A stretch of 64,000 nt of DNA from Acuticoccus sp051016205 (lineage in GTDB: Bacteria; Pseudomonadota; Alphaproteobacteria; Rhizobiales; Amorphaceae): positions 1,240,001 through 1,304,000 of the forward strand of contig CP136534.1 of the NCBI GenBank assembly GCA_051016205.1, in the 5' to 3' direction. Shown in pieces: positions 8,357 through 17,789 of this stretch. Under the pieces are notes generated by a model that was given only the letters and a program-made list of their open reading frames with translations, searched no databases and was not told where the DNA came from. Every line of letters starts with the position of its first letter. The first letter of the stretch is position 1. A program made the position numbers and the translations under genes.

Positions 8357-9253
8357 ATGTACGCTGCCGAAACGACCAGTGTGGCGGTACCGTCCGCCAC
8401 GCTGGTCGGGGCGCTCGCCGCCGACGCATCGATTGAAGTCACGCCGAAAGCGGCGCGGACCGATGATCTGCGAAACGTCTTGCGCGCGGGAAGCGATGTC
8501 TATGTCACGCACCTGCCTGACGACACCATCGACACACGGGTGCGGGCGTGCGCTGCCATCCTTGCCGCCGGCATGAATCCCGTGCCCCATGTCGCAGCGA
8601 GGGCCGCGGTCAACGAGGCCGCGCTTGCACGGGAGGTTGCGGCCCTCATGGACGCCGGCGCTGTTGGCATTATGCTGATCGGTGGCGGCGGCGCGAAAAA
8701 AGGGCCGTTTTCTGAGGCATTGGCTGTGCTCGAGACAGGGGTCCTTGAAAACCTCGGCGTCCAACGCGTCGGCTTGGCCGGTCACCCAGAAGGCCACCCG
8801 CATGTGAGCGAAGCCATCTTGTTCGATGCGTTGAAGAAGAAACTCGCGATCGCGGAAAGCTTTGCCACAGATGTGAGGATCGTCAGCCAATTTGTCTTTG
8901 AAGCGGCGCCTCTCCTATCGTGGGTTACCGCGCTCCGCAGTCATGGGATCACAGCCGGGGTTCGTGTTGGCCTCAGCGGTCCTGCCTCGCCCGCGACGCT
9001 TTTGTCCTATGCGCTCCGTTGTGGGATCGGCCCCAGCCTGAAAACGCTGCAAAACAAACCCTCACTCGCCTCCTACGTGACGCGGCGCTGGCGCCCCGAT
9101 GCTTTGGCGTCGGCCATCGCAGAGGCCGCGTCAGCGCGACCTCATCTTGGCATCGACGGCTTGCACATCTTCCCGTTTGGCGGGCTCAAAGCCGCCGGAC
9201 AATGGCTGGACGAATCCAGCCGGCGCTGCGCTCTTTCGGACGGCTCCTTCTAA
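8357..9253 (+). CDS. MetF-like (methylenetetrahydrofolate reductase family) protein
   Basis: A 298-residue TIM-barrel protein with weak MetF-like features: HLPDDTIDTRVRACAAILAAGMNPVPHV near 55-85, VGLAGHPEGHPHV near 135-147, and the C-terminal LGIDGLHIFPFGG. The RGD loop of standard MetF is replaced by a Gly-rich segment (LIGGGGAKKG), so the substrate may differ. It lies between two folate-dependent demethylation genes, 20 bp after the first. A role in oxidising or channelling the C1-folate product is inferred. Confidence 0.68.
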   Translation: MYAAETTSVAVPSATLVGALAADASIEVTPKAARTDDLRNVLRAGSDVYVTHLPDDTIDTRVRACAAILAAGMNPVPHVAARAAVNEAALAREVAALMDAGAVGIMLIGGGGAKKGPFSEALAVLETGVLENLGVQRVGLAGHPEGHPHVSEAILFDALKKKLAIAESFATDVRIVSQFVFEAAPLLSWVTALRSHGITAGVRVGLSGPASPATLLSYALRCGIGPSLKTLQNKPSLASYVTRRWRPDALASAIAEAASARPHLGIDGLHIFPFGGLKAAGQWLDESSRRCALSDGSF

Positions 9254-9321
9254 ACTCATACTGGCGGAAAGGTCGGGCTGCCGGATCATCGCGGCGCTCG
9301 CTCGACCCGTAGAGGAAACCC

Positions 9322-11883
9322 ATGGCTCAGCTACCGAACAAGGCAAACGTCGTCATTATCGGATTGGGTGGGATCGTCGGCGCGTCGGTTGCCCACCACC
9401 TGGTCGAACGGGGGTGGGAGGATATCGTCGGCATCGATGGTTCAGCGATCCCCACAGACATCGGGTCGACCTCCCATGCCTCAGACTTTTGCTACGGAAC
9501 AAGCCACGACTTCCTGTCCTGTTGGACGACACGCTACTCGATCGAATTCTTCGAGAGGATGGGCCACTACGCCAAGGTCGGCGGGTTCGAGGTCGCAAGG
9601 GTCGGCGACGACGCACGCATGGACGAGATCAAGCGCAAGGTCGCCTCGGGCAAAGCGTTCGGAACTGGTGTGGCGCTCGTCACGCCTCAAGACATCAAGG
9701 AGAAATTCCCTCTCATCAACGAAGACATGGTGCAGGGCGGGATGTGGGATCCCCATGCCGGCCTCGTCGTGCCTCGATCTCAGGTCGTTGCCGGTATGCT
9801 TGTGGACAACGCGGAGAAAACCAGCCAGCTCAAAGCTTTAGCCAACACGCCGGCGACTAACCTTGTGATCGAAGACGGACACATCAAAGGCGTGGTCACG
9901 CCGCGCGGCACAGTTTTCGCAAACAAGGTCATCGTCTGCGCCGGCTTGTGGGGTCGCTTGATCGCCCACATGGCGGACGAAGATCTTCCCGTCATGCCGG
10001 TCGACCACCCGCTTTTGTGGTTTGGTCCGTACAACGCGTTCGCCGGGACCGGCAAAGACATTGGTTACCCGCTCCTGCGCGATCAAGGTAACTCGGCCTA
10101 TATGCGCGACACGGGTGATCCCAAGACCACTGAAGGCGGGATGATCGAATGGGGTTACTATGAAGAGTCCCACCCGCGGCTCTGCCATCCGCGAGACATC
10201 GCGGATAAATCGGCAGCGCGTCTCTCCCCTTCCCAGCGCGAGCTCGACATCGAACAGGTGATGGAACCGCTGGAGCGCGCCATCGAGCTGACCCCGATCC
10301 TCGGCGAGCTTGGCTATGATGAAAAGCGCTCTTTCAACGGCCTCCTCCAAGTCACCACCGACGGTGGGCCGTCCATTGGCGAGAGTCAGAAGGTTCGCGG
10401 GCTTTGGTACGCGGTGGCCATCTGGGTCAAGGATGCGCCGGGTATGGCGAAGTTGCTGGTGGATTGGATGACCGATGGCAAGACGCCCATCGACATCCAC
10501 GCCATCGACTACGCCCGTTTTTACCCCTTCCAAACCGAGGAAGACTTCATCCATGCCCGCTGCACGGAGACGGCGCGGAAGATCTATAACCCGGCCGTCC
10601 ATCCACGCGAGCCTTTCGCCGGCGGTCGTAACGTGCGCCGCAGCCCCTTTTATGACCGAGAGGTCGAACTGGGCGGATACTTTATGGAGCTTGGCGGTTG
10701 GGAACGCGCCCACGGCTACGCCAGTAACGAATACCTTCTTGAAACGTATAGCAACCAAGTTCCGATACGAGAAAGCGAATGGGACAACAGACACTTCTGG
10801 CGCGTCTCCAATGCCGAACATTTGGAGATGAGCGCCAACGTCGGCATGGTCAACTTATCCCATTTTGCAATCTATGACGTGACCGGTCCCGACCATGTGG
10901 CATTTATGGAATACTTGTGCGCTGCCAAAGTGGGCGGCGAAAATCAGGTCGGCAAAGGTATTTACACGCACTTCCTCGACAAAGACGGTATGGTGAAAGC
11001 CGATTTCACTGTCCTTCGGATGCCGGACCGCATGCGCTTTGTGGACGGTGCCGATGCGGGCAACCGCGACTTCATCTATATGCGACGCATGGCGGAGGAC
11101 CACGGCTACGACGTAAAGATCACTGACATTTCCACCACCGTGGTCACCATCGGTGTCTGGGGTCCCAACGCACGATCAACACTGCAAAAGATCGTCGATG
11201 ATGCAGATACGCTCAACCCTGAAAGCATATCATTCGGCGCATTCAAGACGGTTCAGATCGCGGGCAAGGCAGTCACAGCATTTCGGATCTCTTACGTCGG
11301 CGAGCAGGGATTTGAGCTTCACATGCGCTACGGAGACGGCCTTGCCGTCTGGGATGCGATCCGGGCAGAAGGCGTCATGCCCTTCGGCATTGAGACCTAC
11401 GCGAACTCCCGAAGACTTGAGAAGAGCTTGCGTCTACAAAACGCCGACCTGTTGACCGAGTACAATCTTCTGGAGGCAGGCCTGGCGAGGCCGAAAGTCA
11501 AAGAGGCTGATTTTGTCGGAAAAGCTGCCCATCTGAAACACCGCGCCCGCCCGCACCAGCCGGCGACGCTATGCACGCTCGTTATGACCGACAATCGTGA
11601 CGCCAGGGGTGTGGCGCGTTTCCCCGTCGGCACCCTGCCAATCCTCGATCCCGCCACAGGCGATACCTTGGTCGACGAAGAAGGTCGACGCTCCTTCACC
11701 ACATCAATCGCATTCGGCCCGTCGATCGGAAAGACGATCGCGCTTGGCTATCTGCCGCATCGCTACGCTGTCCAGGGGCAGCAGCTCGCGGTGGAATACT
11801 TTGGCGAAACCTTTCCGGTCGACGTCGCTGGGGTCGGTTACACGCCACTCTACGATCCGCAAAACCTTAGGGTCCGCACCTGA
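9322..11883 (+). CDS. FAD-dependent dimethylglycine/sarcosine dehydrogenase fused to GcvT domain
   Basis: An 853-residue fusion. The N-terminal DAO-type FAD domain (about 1-375) begins VVIIGLGGIVGASVAHHL and contains STSHASDFCYG, where the His matches the position of the covalent flavin attachment in this family. The FAO_M-like linker follows, then a GcvT folate domain (about 430-850) with ISYVGEQGFELHM and the C-terminal barrel. Such enzymes oxidatively remove an N-methyl group and hand formaldehyde to THF. It ends the demethylation operon and has a GAGGAAA ribosome site. Family is clear; dimethylglycine, sarcosine or another N-methyl substrate cannot be told apart. Confidence 0.85.
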   Translation: MAQLPNKANVVIIGLGGIVGASVAHHLVERGWEDIVGIDGSAIPTDIGSTSHASDFCYGTSHDFLSCWTTRYSIEFFERMGHYAKVGGFEVARVGDDARMDEIKRKVASGKAFGTGVALVTPQDIKEKFPLINEDMVQGGMWDPHAGLVVPRSQVVAGMLVDNAEKTSQLKALANTPATNLVIEDGHIKGVVTPRGTVFANKVIVCAGLWGRLIAHMADEDLPVMPVDHPLLWFGPYNAFAGTGKDIGYPLLRDQGNSAYMRDTGDPKTTEGGMIEWGYYEESHPRLCHPRDIADKSAARLSPSQRELDIEQVMEPLERAIELTPILGELGYDEKRSFNGLLQVTTDGGPSIGESQKVRGLWYAVAIWVKDAPGMAKLLVDWMTDGKTPIDIHAIDYARFYPFQTEEDFIHARCTETARKIYNPAVHPREPFAGGRNVRRSPFYDREVELGGYFMELGGWERAHGYASNEYLLETYSNQVPIRESEWDNRHFWRVSNAEHLEMSANVGMVNLSHFAIYDVTGPDHVAFMEYLCAAKVGGENQVGKGIYTHFLDKDGMVKADFTVLRMPDRMRFVDGADAGNRDFIYMRRMAEDHGYDVKITDISTTVVTIGVWGPNARSTLQKIVDDADTLNPESISFGAFKTVQIAGKAVTAFRISYVGEQGFELHMRYGDGLAVWDAIRAEGVMPFGIETYANSRRLEKSLRLQNADLLTEYNLLEAGLARPKVKEADFVGKAAHLKHRARPHQPATLCTLVMTDNRDARGVARFPVGTLPILDPATGDTLVDEEGRRSFTTSIAFGPSIGKTIALGYLPHRYAVQGQQLAVEYFGETFPVDVAGVGYTPLYDPQNLRVRT

Positions 11884-11893
11884 TCCAGCGCAT

Positions 11894-11921
11894 CCCCCTT
11901 CGCTCTGACGTCGAAAGGGGG
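11894..11921 (+). terminator. Hairpin after the demethylation operon
   Basis: CCCCCTTCG pairs with CGAAAGGGGG across a 9-base loop with one bulge, 10 bp after the stop codon. There is no strong T run. Probably the operon terminator. Confidence 0.5.
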
Positions 11922-12184
11922 CCTTAAGGGGATGGCGGTGCGATCTACCATCAACCCTGGTGAGGTGACCAGCGCCTGAGCAAAACACTTCAATATGGGG
12001 GTATGGCGTTGCTCGCAGAACCAATCCAAAATCAAATCAGATAATTCAGCCAAGAACTAATCTGCCGAGACCAACGACAGGGTGAAGCGACTAGAGCGTT
12101 TCCGCCGGCATTGGAATCATGAAGGGATTCGCGAATCACTTTGATTGTGATTCATGATTGGGGCTGGTGAGGAGGCCAGTTGCT

Positions 12185-12571
12185 ATGGGCAAGACCTTGT
12201 CACTGGACCTTCGAGAGCGAGTGGTGGGCGCTGTTGAGGATGGCACCTCATGTAGAGGGGCAGCGGAGCGTTTCGGGGTGGCAGCCTCAACGGCGATCCG
12301 CTGGGTCAAGCGCTGGCGAGGGCGCGGGAGCCTGGTGGCCGGAACGCGCGGCGGCAACCGGCGGTCCCACCGGATCGATGCCCACCGTGACACGATCCTA
12401 GCCCTGATCGAGGCCGAACCGGACCTGACGCTCGTTGAGATCGGTGAGCGACTGGAGGCGACAACAGGTTATCGTCCGGCACGCTCCGTGGTGCACGAGT
12501 TCTTTGTGCGCCACGCCATCACGCGGAAAAAAAGACCGGCCACGCGAGCGAGCAGGAGCGGGAAGACGTAA
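12185..12571 (+). CDS. IS630 transposase, first frame (copy 2)
   Basis: Starts MGKTLSLDLRERVVGAVEDG and carries the two N-terminal HTH units (AAERFGVAASTAIRWVKRW; LVEIGERL). Seven A residues and G at 12527-12534 stand in the same phase as in copy 1, so a -1 shift would give the DDE domain. The last dozen codons after the slip are not family-like. Confidence 0.78.
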   Translation: MGKTLSLDLRERVVGAVEDGTSCRGAAERFGVAASTAIRWVKRWRGRGSLVAGTRGGNRRSHRIDAHRDTILALIEAEPDLTLVEIGERLEATTGYRPARSVVHEFFVRHAITRKKRPATRASRSGKT

Positions 12572-12997
12572 AGGCCGCACGAGAGGCCTTCTTCGCCGGG
12601 CAGGATGCGCTGGATCCGGCGCGGCTCTTCTTCGTCGACGAGACCGGCACCAGCACCATGATTGCACGGGCCTACGGCCGCGCCCCTCGCGGCGAGCGCT
12701 GCCGGGCAGCCGTTCCTCATGGCCATTGGCAGACGACCACGTTCGTCGGTGCACTCACACTATCCGGCATCGTGGCGCCCATGACGTTGCCGGCGGCCAT
12801 GAATGGCGCCTCTTTCAAAGCCTGGATCGAGGCATGCCTGGCGCCGGTTCTGTCGCCCGGTGACGTCGTCATCATGGACAATCTTCCGGCCCACAAGACC
12901 GCGACGGCGCGCCAGAGCATCGAGGTCGCCAGCGCGAGGCTCGTCTTCCTTCCGCCCTACTCGCCCGACCTCATTCCATGTATGGATGGCTCCTGCT

Positions 12998-13235
12998 TGG
13001 CAAGGGGTTTGTGAGCGTTTGTCGAACTGGTCGGCTGCGGCCATGTATTCGGCGTCTTTGTGCAGACGATATTCTGCGCGCCATGATGAATGTCCGCTGG
13101 AGTTCGGGTCCCAGTCAATCGAACGCGCTTGAAGACGCTTCGGATTCACCGGGGTGTCCCTTCTTCGTCCTCTCCGTCCGTTCGCCATCACCTCACGTTG
13201 CGCCTCACCATTCCTTCAGACCGCTCCAGGCCGGA
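12998..13235 (-). ncRNA. Candidate bridge-RNA region of the IS110/IS1111 element
   Basis: About 240 bp between the recombinase stop codon and the left subterminal repeat, with no convincing coding frame. In IS1111-type elements the bridge RNA comes from the end downstream of the recombinase, and here that end is the long one (257 against 81 bp). I could not derive the guide loops by eye, so this is a location-based call only. Confidence 0.35.
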
Positions 13236-14249
13236 TCATACTGCCGAGATCGGCCGCCCGTAGCTCGTGCCGTCACGCAGAAGCGCGTAGATCGTCCGTG
13301 CCATGCGGTTTGCGAGCGCGATCGCAACGACCCTGGTCTCCTTGGTCGCCAGTTTGTGCGACAGCCAGTCCGCTCCCGGATGTCGCAGCCTTCGGCGAAC
13401 CATGATCTGAGACATGGCGCCGAGATACAGCAGCCGTCGAATGTAGCGGTTGCCCATCTTCCAGATGCCGCCACTGCGCGGCTTGCCGCCGGTCGAGTGC
13501 TGCTTCGGCGTCAGCCCGAGCCAGGCGGCATAGTCCCTTGTCGAGGAGAAGTTGCTGACATCCGGCGTCGTCGCAGCGATCGCGGTTGCACTCAAAACGC
13601 CCACGCCGGGGATCGATGCAAGTCGCAGGCTCACGTCGTTCTGGCGATGCACCTGCTCAATCTCCTCGGTCAGCCGATCGATCCTGCCGTGCGTCTCAGC
13701 AAGCTGATCGAACAGCACCCGGAGCGGCAGACGGGCCGCCTCCGGCAAGATATCGAGCTCCTTTGCAAGATCCGCGACGCGCTTCGATCCTTTCGCCGTG
13801 ACAATCCCGAACTCGGCCATATGGGCGCGGATCGCATTGCCGGTTTGTGTGACCTGCCCGACGAGGAAATCCCGCGCCCGGTGCAGAACGAGAGCCGCTG
13901 AGCCCGCTTCGCTCTTCACGGGAACGAACCGCATCGAGGGCCGCGTCACCGCCTCGCAGATCGCTGCAGCGTCGGCCGCGTCCGTCTTTCCGCGCTTGAC
14001 ATAGGGCTTCACGTAGGATGGCGGCATGAGCCGGATCTCGTGACCCATCTCCTGCAACTGCCGGCCCCAGTGATGGGCGCCGGAGCAGGCTTCCATGCCG
14101 ATCAGACAGCGAGACCGTCCTTCGAAGAACGCAAGGAACTGGCTCCGCCGAAGCTGGCGGCGCACCACGGTCTTCCCGCCCTCATCGACACCGTGGATCT
14201 GAATGACATTCTTGGCGAGATCAACGCCGACTGTGCAAAACGTTGACAT
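13236..14249 (-). CDS. IS110/IS1111-family DEDD recombinase
   Basis: A 337-residue protein with a RuvC-like N-terminal domain: D9 in VGVDLAKN, E53 in IGMEACSG, and D90/D93 in KTDAADAAA. A coiled-coil-like middle follows, then the Tnp_20 domain with ASIPGVGVLSATAIAA and LTPKQHSTGGKPRSGGIWKMGN. Ser252 in HSTGG is the likely catalytic serine by position. MSTFCTVGVDLAKN at 14249 is chosen over an upstream ATG at 14279. These recombinases are guided by a bridge RNA made from their own non-coding end. The gene looks intact. Confidence 0.88.
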   Translation of the reverse strand: MSTFCTVGVDLAKNVIQIHGVDEGGKTVVRRQLRRSQFLAFFEGRSRCLIGMEACSGAHHWGRQLQEMGHEIRLMPPSYVKPYVKRGKTDAADAAAICEAVTRPSMRFVPVKSEAGSAALVLHRARDFLVGQVTQTGNAIRAHMAEFGIVTAKGSKRVADLAKELDILPEAARLPLRVLFDQLAETHGRIDRLTEEIEQVHRQNDVSLRLASIPGVGVLSATAIAATTPDVSNFSSTRDYAAWLGLTPKQHSTGGKPRSGGIWKMGNRYIRRLLYLGAMSQIMVRRRLRHPGADWLSHKLATKETRVVAIALANRMARTIYALLRDGTSYGRPISAV

Positions 14250-14784
14250 GGATGGCTCCTTTGCTCGGGACAAGGACATCCCAACTTTGGCGCATCGCGT
14301 CGCCGGGAGCAGGAGCCATCCACACCATCAATTGAGCAGGCCTTCGCCAAGCTCAAGGCGCTTCTGAAGCGCGCTGCCGCCCGCACCGTAGACGATCTGT
14401 GGCTTGCCATACGCCAAGCCATTGACGCCATTAAACCCGAAGACGCCTCCGCCTTCTTCAAAGCATGCGGCTATGAGCCAGAATGATCCGAATCTGACCT
14501 AGGAACGTAAAGATGTAACCCCTAATGAATATTACGAAGACTTTACTCGGACTGCCCTGCAAAGAGCGCCTCTCGAAAGGTACTCCAGTTTCAGCGTTGG
14601 CTGAGAGTCCGTCAGTAAAATTGTTGTAGTCTGGTGGGTGGAGCCATTTCCACAACGAAGGCCGACCGCACGATCGCATTCACTTTCGCTTGCAAACACG
14701 CGATACTCGGTCGCGCCCCAAGCTCAGGTGACTACCCTGCCTGGCGTCCACTAATACAGAGATCGACGATGTTTCGATCCACAT

Positions 14785-14910
14785 GGGGCCGGGAGCCATT
14801 TCCAGAAGCAGGCGGTCGAAACCCGTTGCGATAAGACGGAACTCCTTGAACCGGCTGAACATGCCTTCCATGGCATGGCGATCACGGTCGAAAAAGGGCG
14901 AGAAGCGGCA
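14785..14910 (-). pseudogene. IS5-family transposase remnant
   Basis: The minus strand encodes CRFSPFFDRDRHAMEGMF, then SRFKEFRLIATGFDRL. This matches the C-terminal DRNAIERMFGRLKDFRRIATRYDRL signature of IS5/IS427 transposases, as in the complete element at 46868-47711. Nothing else of the element is left. The surrounding 14502-15116 holds no gene I can support. Confidence 0.65.
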
Positions 14911-15116
14911 CTCGTGGCGCACCGCTTCGACACGCATTGCCCCCATGTCACCTCGCGGATACTTTGGCCCCCTGCGGATGTGAAGCGATCGAGGAGATGA
15001 CCGATGCTTAACCATCCTAACTATCGGAAAGGTTCTGGCGTTCCCAGTGGCAACGGCGCAGATCGGCCGCAAAACCTAACCGCCCGTGTGAGTCTCGCGA
15101 CATGGAGGAGACCGTA

Positions 15117-17453
15117 ATGGTGCCTCTTGCCGCGAACCATGTCCGATCCACTCGTCCGGTTGTGCGTCGCCTCGGCCTCATTGTCCTCATGAGCAGTCTT
15201 TCCGCGGTCGCCTCAGCAGAACCCGCAAAGCCAGTTCTTGAGGAAACCCCCTTGAAGTTCGCCGATGAGGCGGCACTGCGCGCCGGCCTTTCAGCCCATA
15301 TGGTTGGCGAGGTCAGCACGCTCGTCTGGTCGCCGGACGGAACGCATCTCGCGACGGTGGGCGCAGGGTCACTCAGCCATATCTGGGATGGCTCCACTGG
15401 CGCGCTGACCGGCGCCCTTTATGGACATCGCCGCCCAGTGAGTGCGCTCACGTGGTCAGCCGATGGCAAACGGATTGCAACCGCTGCCCAGAATGATTCT
15501 CTTGTCATCTGGGACGCGCGAACCGGCAAGGCATTGCTCGCAGGCGCCACAGATGCCTATTCCGACCCGCAACTCGCCTTCTCGCCGGCGGGAGGCGCCC
15601 TCGCCGTGACGGGGCACGGGCGGATGGCAATCGCCGAGTTGCCGGACGGCCCTCGGGTGCTGGACGGGCGGTTCGCTTCCGCATCCGCCCTTACCTGGTC
15701 ACCGGACGGAGCCTCCGTCGCCGGCGCGGTAATTGACTACAACGCACAGCCACCCAATCGCATCATCGTTTGGGATGCGGCGACAGGCAGCGTCCACACA
15801 ACGCTCACGGCTCACTCGGGCAGCATAGACACCATCGAATGGTCGCCCGACGGGACCAAGCTTGCCAGTGCATCCGACGACGAGACGGTCCGCGTGTGGG
15901 ATCCAGCCACCGGCGAGGAGGTGTTTCGCTCCCCGGCGATGACATCCTATCGAACCGACAAGATGAGTTTCAGCTGGTCTGCCGATAGCGGGACTCTCGC
16001 CATCGTGGGCCCGGATGGCCATGTGAGTCTGTGGGTCCCAGCCACATCGACGAAAAGGGCCACGTTGTCACACAACGGTGAGCGATACGTAGGGGTCCGC
16101 TGGTCTCCCGGAGGCGCGCTCCTGGCCATGGTCGGCGCGGATGGCGCTGTAGACATCTATGACGTCACGGCCGACAAACCGCATACCCGCCTCGTGGAAC
16201 CGGACACCGCGACGAGCGTCGTCGCTTGGTCGCCCGACAGCACGCGGATCGCCATCGCCACCGATGACGGGGTCTTGATAGCCGACCCGCGTTCGGGAAC
16301 GCGCGTTGCCGAAATCCAGGGTAACGCCCAGGCGGCCGATAAGATCGCCGTGTCGCCTATCGAGCGGCTCGGCGCGGCGGCCTTTCACGATGGCCGCATT
16401 GTCATCTTCGATCTATCCACCGGCCTGCCGGTGCGCGTCCTCGACCGCCACGGCGCCGAGCTTCGGCAGCTTGTTTGGTCGCCGGATGGGACGCGCCTCG
16501 CGAGCGCTGACGAGCATGAGATGAACTTCGTCTGGGATCCGCATCGAGGCGACCTCGTGGCGGCCCTTGAGGGCCACACGAACGACGTCCTCTCCCTTCA
16601 ATTCTCGCCGGACGGCATGCGGATCGCCACCGGTTCCTTCGACGAGACCGCACGCGTTTGGGACGCCGCAAACGGCGATCTCGTCAGTGTCCTAGGCAGT
16701 CACGGCGACAATGTCGGCAGTGTGACCTGGTCTCCCGACAGCTCACGCGTTGCGACGGCGTCCGATGATGGGTTCGTTCGCGTATTCAAGGCCGCTGATG
16801 GCGAGGAGATTGCCCGGCACGACGCACATGGGAGCGATGTTCAAAGCGTTGCTTGGTCACCTGACGGCACGCTGATCGCAAGCGCCGGGTGGGACAACGC
16901 CGCGCGGCTCTTCGATGTCGCGAGCGAGGAGGTGACCGAGGCAGTCTGCTGCGCGCTCGACAACACCGGCCAACTTGCATGGTCACCCAACGGTGCGCAT
17001 CTGGCCACATCCGCCAACGCCTACCCGGTGGTGTGGCGGGCGCGTACGGGCGAAACGGTCCCCATGCAGACACGACACACGCACTATCCGCAGTTCATGA
17101 TCTTCTCACCCGACGGGGAGTTCCTTGCCTCAGGCTCGCAGTTCGCACCGGCGCTTATTCATGGTGTGAAGTACGGTTTCCGCATCACCGACTTCAACGA
17201 AGCCGGTTGGATCTTCCGCTCGCTCGATTGGCACCGCGATGGCTCGATCATTGCAACGGTCGACGGCAATGGCCTGATTGAAACCTGGTCACCGGACGGC
17301 AAGGGGCATCACATCCTCCTTATCGGATTGGACGGCCAATGGGTGTCCTGCGACCTTGTCCAGTCTGTGTGTCGGCGCAGCGGCGGCAGTCTGCTACAGC
17401 AGATTGGCGAAGCCGGGTTGTCGCAGATCAGGGCTGTTGCTGGCGCAAACTGA
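15117..17453 (+). CDS. Exported WD40-repeat protein (about 16 repeats)
   Basis: A 778-residue protein from ATG 15117, chosen because GGAGGAG sits just upstream; 15102 is the alternative. A signal peptide ends near SAVASAEPAK, so it should act in the periplasm or outside. The rest is about 16 WD40-like units, each with a WSPDGTxLA strand and a xVWDxxTG end, enough for two beta-propellers. A 50-residue tail has two cysteines. No kinase, protease or other catalytic domain is fused. The partner is unknown, and no same-strand genes adjoin it. Bacterial WD40 proteins usually act as binding scaffolds. Confidence 0.85.
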   Translation: MVPLAANHVRSTRPVVRRLGLIVLMSSLSAVASAEPAKPVLEETPLKFADEAALRAGLSAHMVGEVSTLVWSPDGTHLATVGAGSLSHIWDGSTGALTGALYGHRRPVSALTWSADGKRIATAAQNDSLVIWDARTGKALLAGATDAYSDPQLAFSPAGGALAVTGHGRMAIAELPDGPRVLDGRFASASALTWSPDGASVAGAVIDYNAQPPNRIIVWDAATGSVHTTLTAHSGSIDTIEWSPDGTKLASASDDETVRVWDPATGEEVFRSPAMTSYRTDKMSFSWSADSGTLAIVGPDGHVSLWVPATSTKRATLSHNGERYVGVRWSPGGALLAMVGADGAVDIYDVTADKPHTRLVEPDTATSVVAWSPDSTRIAIATDDGVLIADPRSGTRVAEIQGNAQAADKIAVSPIERLGAAAFHDGRIVIFDLSTGLPVRVLDRHGAELRQLVWSPDGTRLASADEHEMNFVWDPHRGDLVAALEGHTNDVLSLQFSPDGMRIATGSFDETARVWDAANGDLVSVLGSHGDNVGSVTWSPDSSRVATASDDGFVRVFKAADGEEIARHDAHGSDVQSVAWSPDGTLIASAGWDNAARLFDVASEEVTEAVCCALDNTGQLAWSPNGAHLATSANAYPVVWRARTGETVPMQTRHTHYPQFMIFSPDGEFLASGSQFAPALIHGVKYGFRITDFNEAGWIFRSLDWHRDGSIIATVDGNGLIETWSPDGKGHHILLIGLDGQWVSCDLVQSVCRRSGGSLLQQIGEAGLSQIRAVAGAN

Positions 17454-17789
17454 CACTTGGGAAGGCCGCTATTGCCCTGGGTGGGCCTTCCCAACTGCTG
17501 GTGCAAGAAGCGGAGCCGCCGCTTGTGCGCTTGTTTTGCAAAGGTAAGACCGACCGGTGACCAGATCCGAAGTCGCCGCAAGTTTTTGGGTCGGCACGGA
17601 CAGGGGTGCTTTTGAAGGCACGACTGTCCGTCGCAAGCTGGCGCATGTCCCACTCGATCTGGATCAGATCGATCGATGAGGACCAGCGCCGGAATTTGAT
17701 GCGAGCAAGTCTTGGGTTTGGATCGACGTGCCATGGAAAGGAGGGCGACCGGTAGCCGCCCTTCCAAGCCGTGTTTTGAAACGGTTGGC
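17454..17789. other. Intergenic, no gene seen
   Basis: 336 bp between the convergent WD40 gene and the TRAP operon. Short open frames here lack recognisable features. Some dyads are present near 17480-17530, but none is a clear terminator. Confidence 0.5.

Larger units (their letters stand above)
12979..14330 (-). mobile_element. IS110-family (IS1111-like) insertion sequence
   Basis: A 1352-bp insert in the IS630 transposase. It has subterminal inverted repeats TGGATGGCTCCTGCT (12983-12997) and its complement (14308-14322), set 4 and 8 bp in from the inferred ends, as in the IS1111 subgroup. No clear target duplication is seen. The DEDD transposase is on the minus strand. The longer non-coding end (257 bp) is downstream of it. 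Confidence 0.82.
12533..14486 (+). pseudogene. IS630 transposase, second frame, split by IS110-type insertion
   Basis: After the frameshift site the frame reads KTGHASEQEREDVKAARE, FFVDETGTSTM, VVIMDNLPAHK and PPYSPDLIP, then stops making sense at 12978. From 14331 it resumes IEQAFAKLKALLKRAA and ends at TGA 14484-14486. Joined, the text is PYSPDLIP/IEQAFAKLK, the exact DDE-Glu motif of copy 1. The break therefore falls one residue before the catalytic Glu, and this copy is dead unless the inner element excises. Confidence 0.85.
12092..14501 (+). mobile_element. IS630-family insertion sequence, copy 2, interrupted by an IS110-type element
   Basis: The left edge is CTAGAGCGTTTCCGCC (12091 on) and the right edge is AATCTGACCTAG, with TA inside CTAG at both borders as in copy 1. 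The ends are weakly inverted. The transposase is related to but clearly different from copy 1. A 1352-bp IS110/IS1111 element splits it between 12978 and 14331. Removing that element restores the reading frame exactly. Confidence 0.85.

Noticed and set aside
9838..10821. Open frame of 327 codons antisense to the FAD-GcvT gene
   Set aside because: Shadow of a well-supported gene on the plus strand.
14680..15072. 130-codon open frame as a real gene
   Set aside because: Its only recognisable part is an IS5 transposase scrap; the rest is not conserved-looking.
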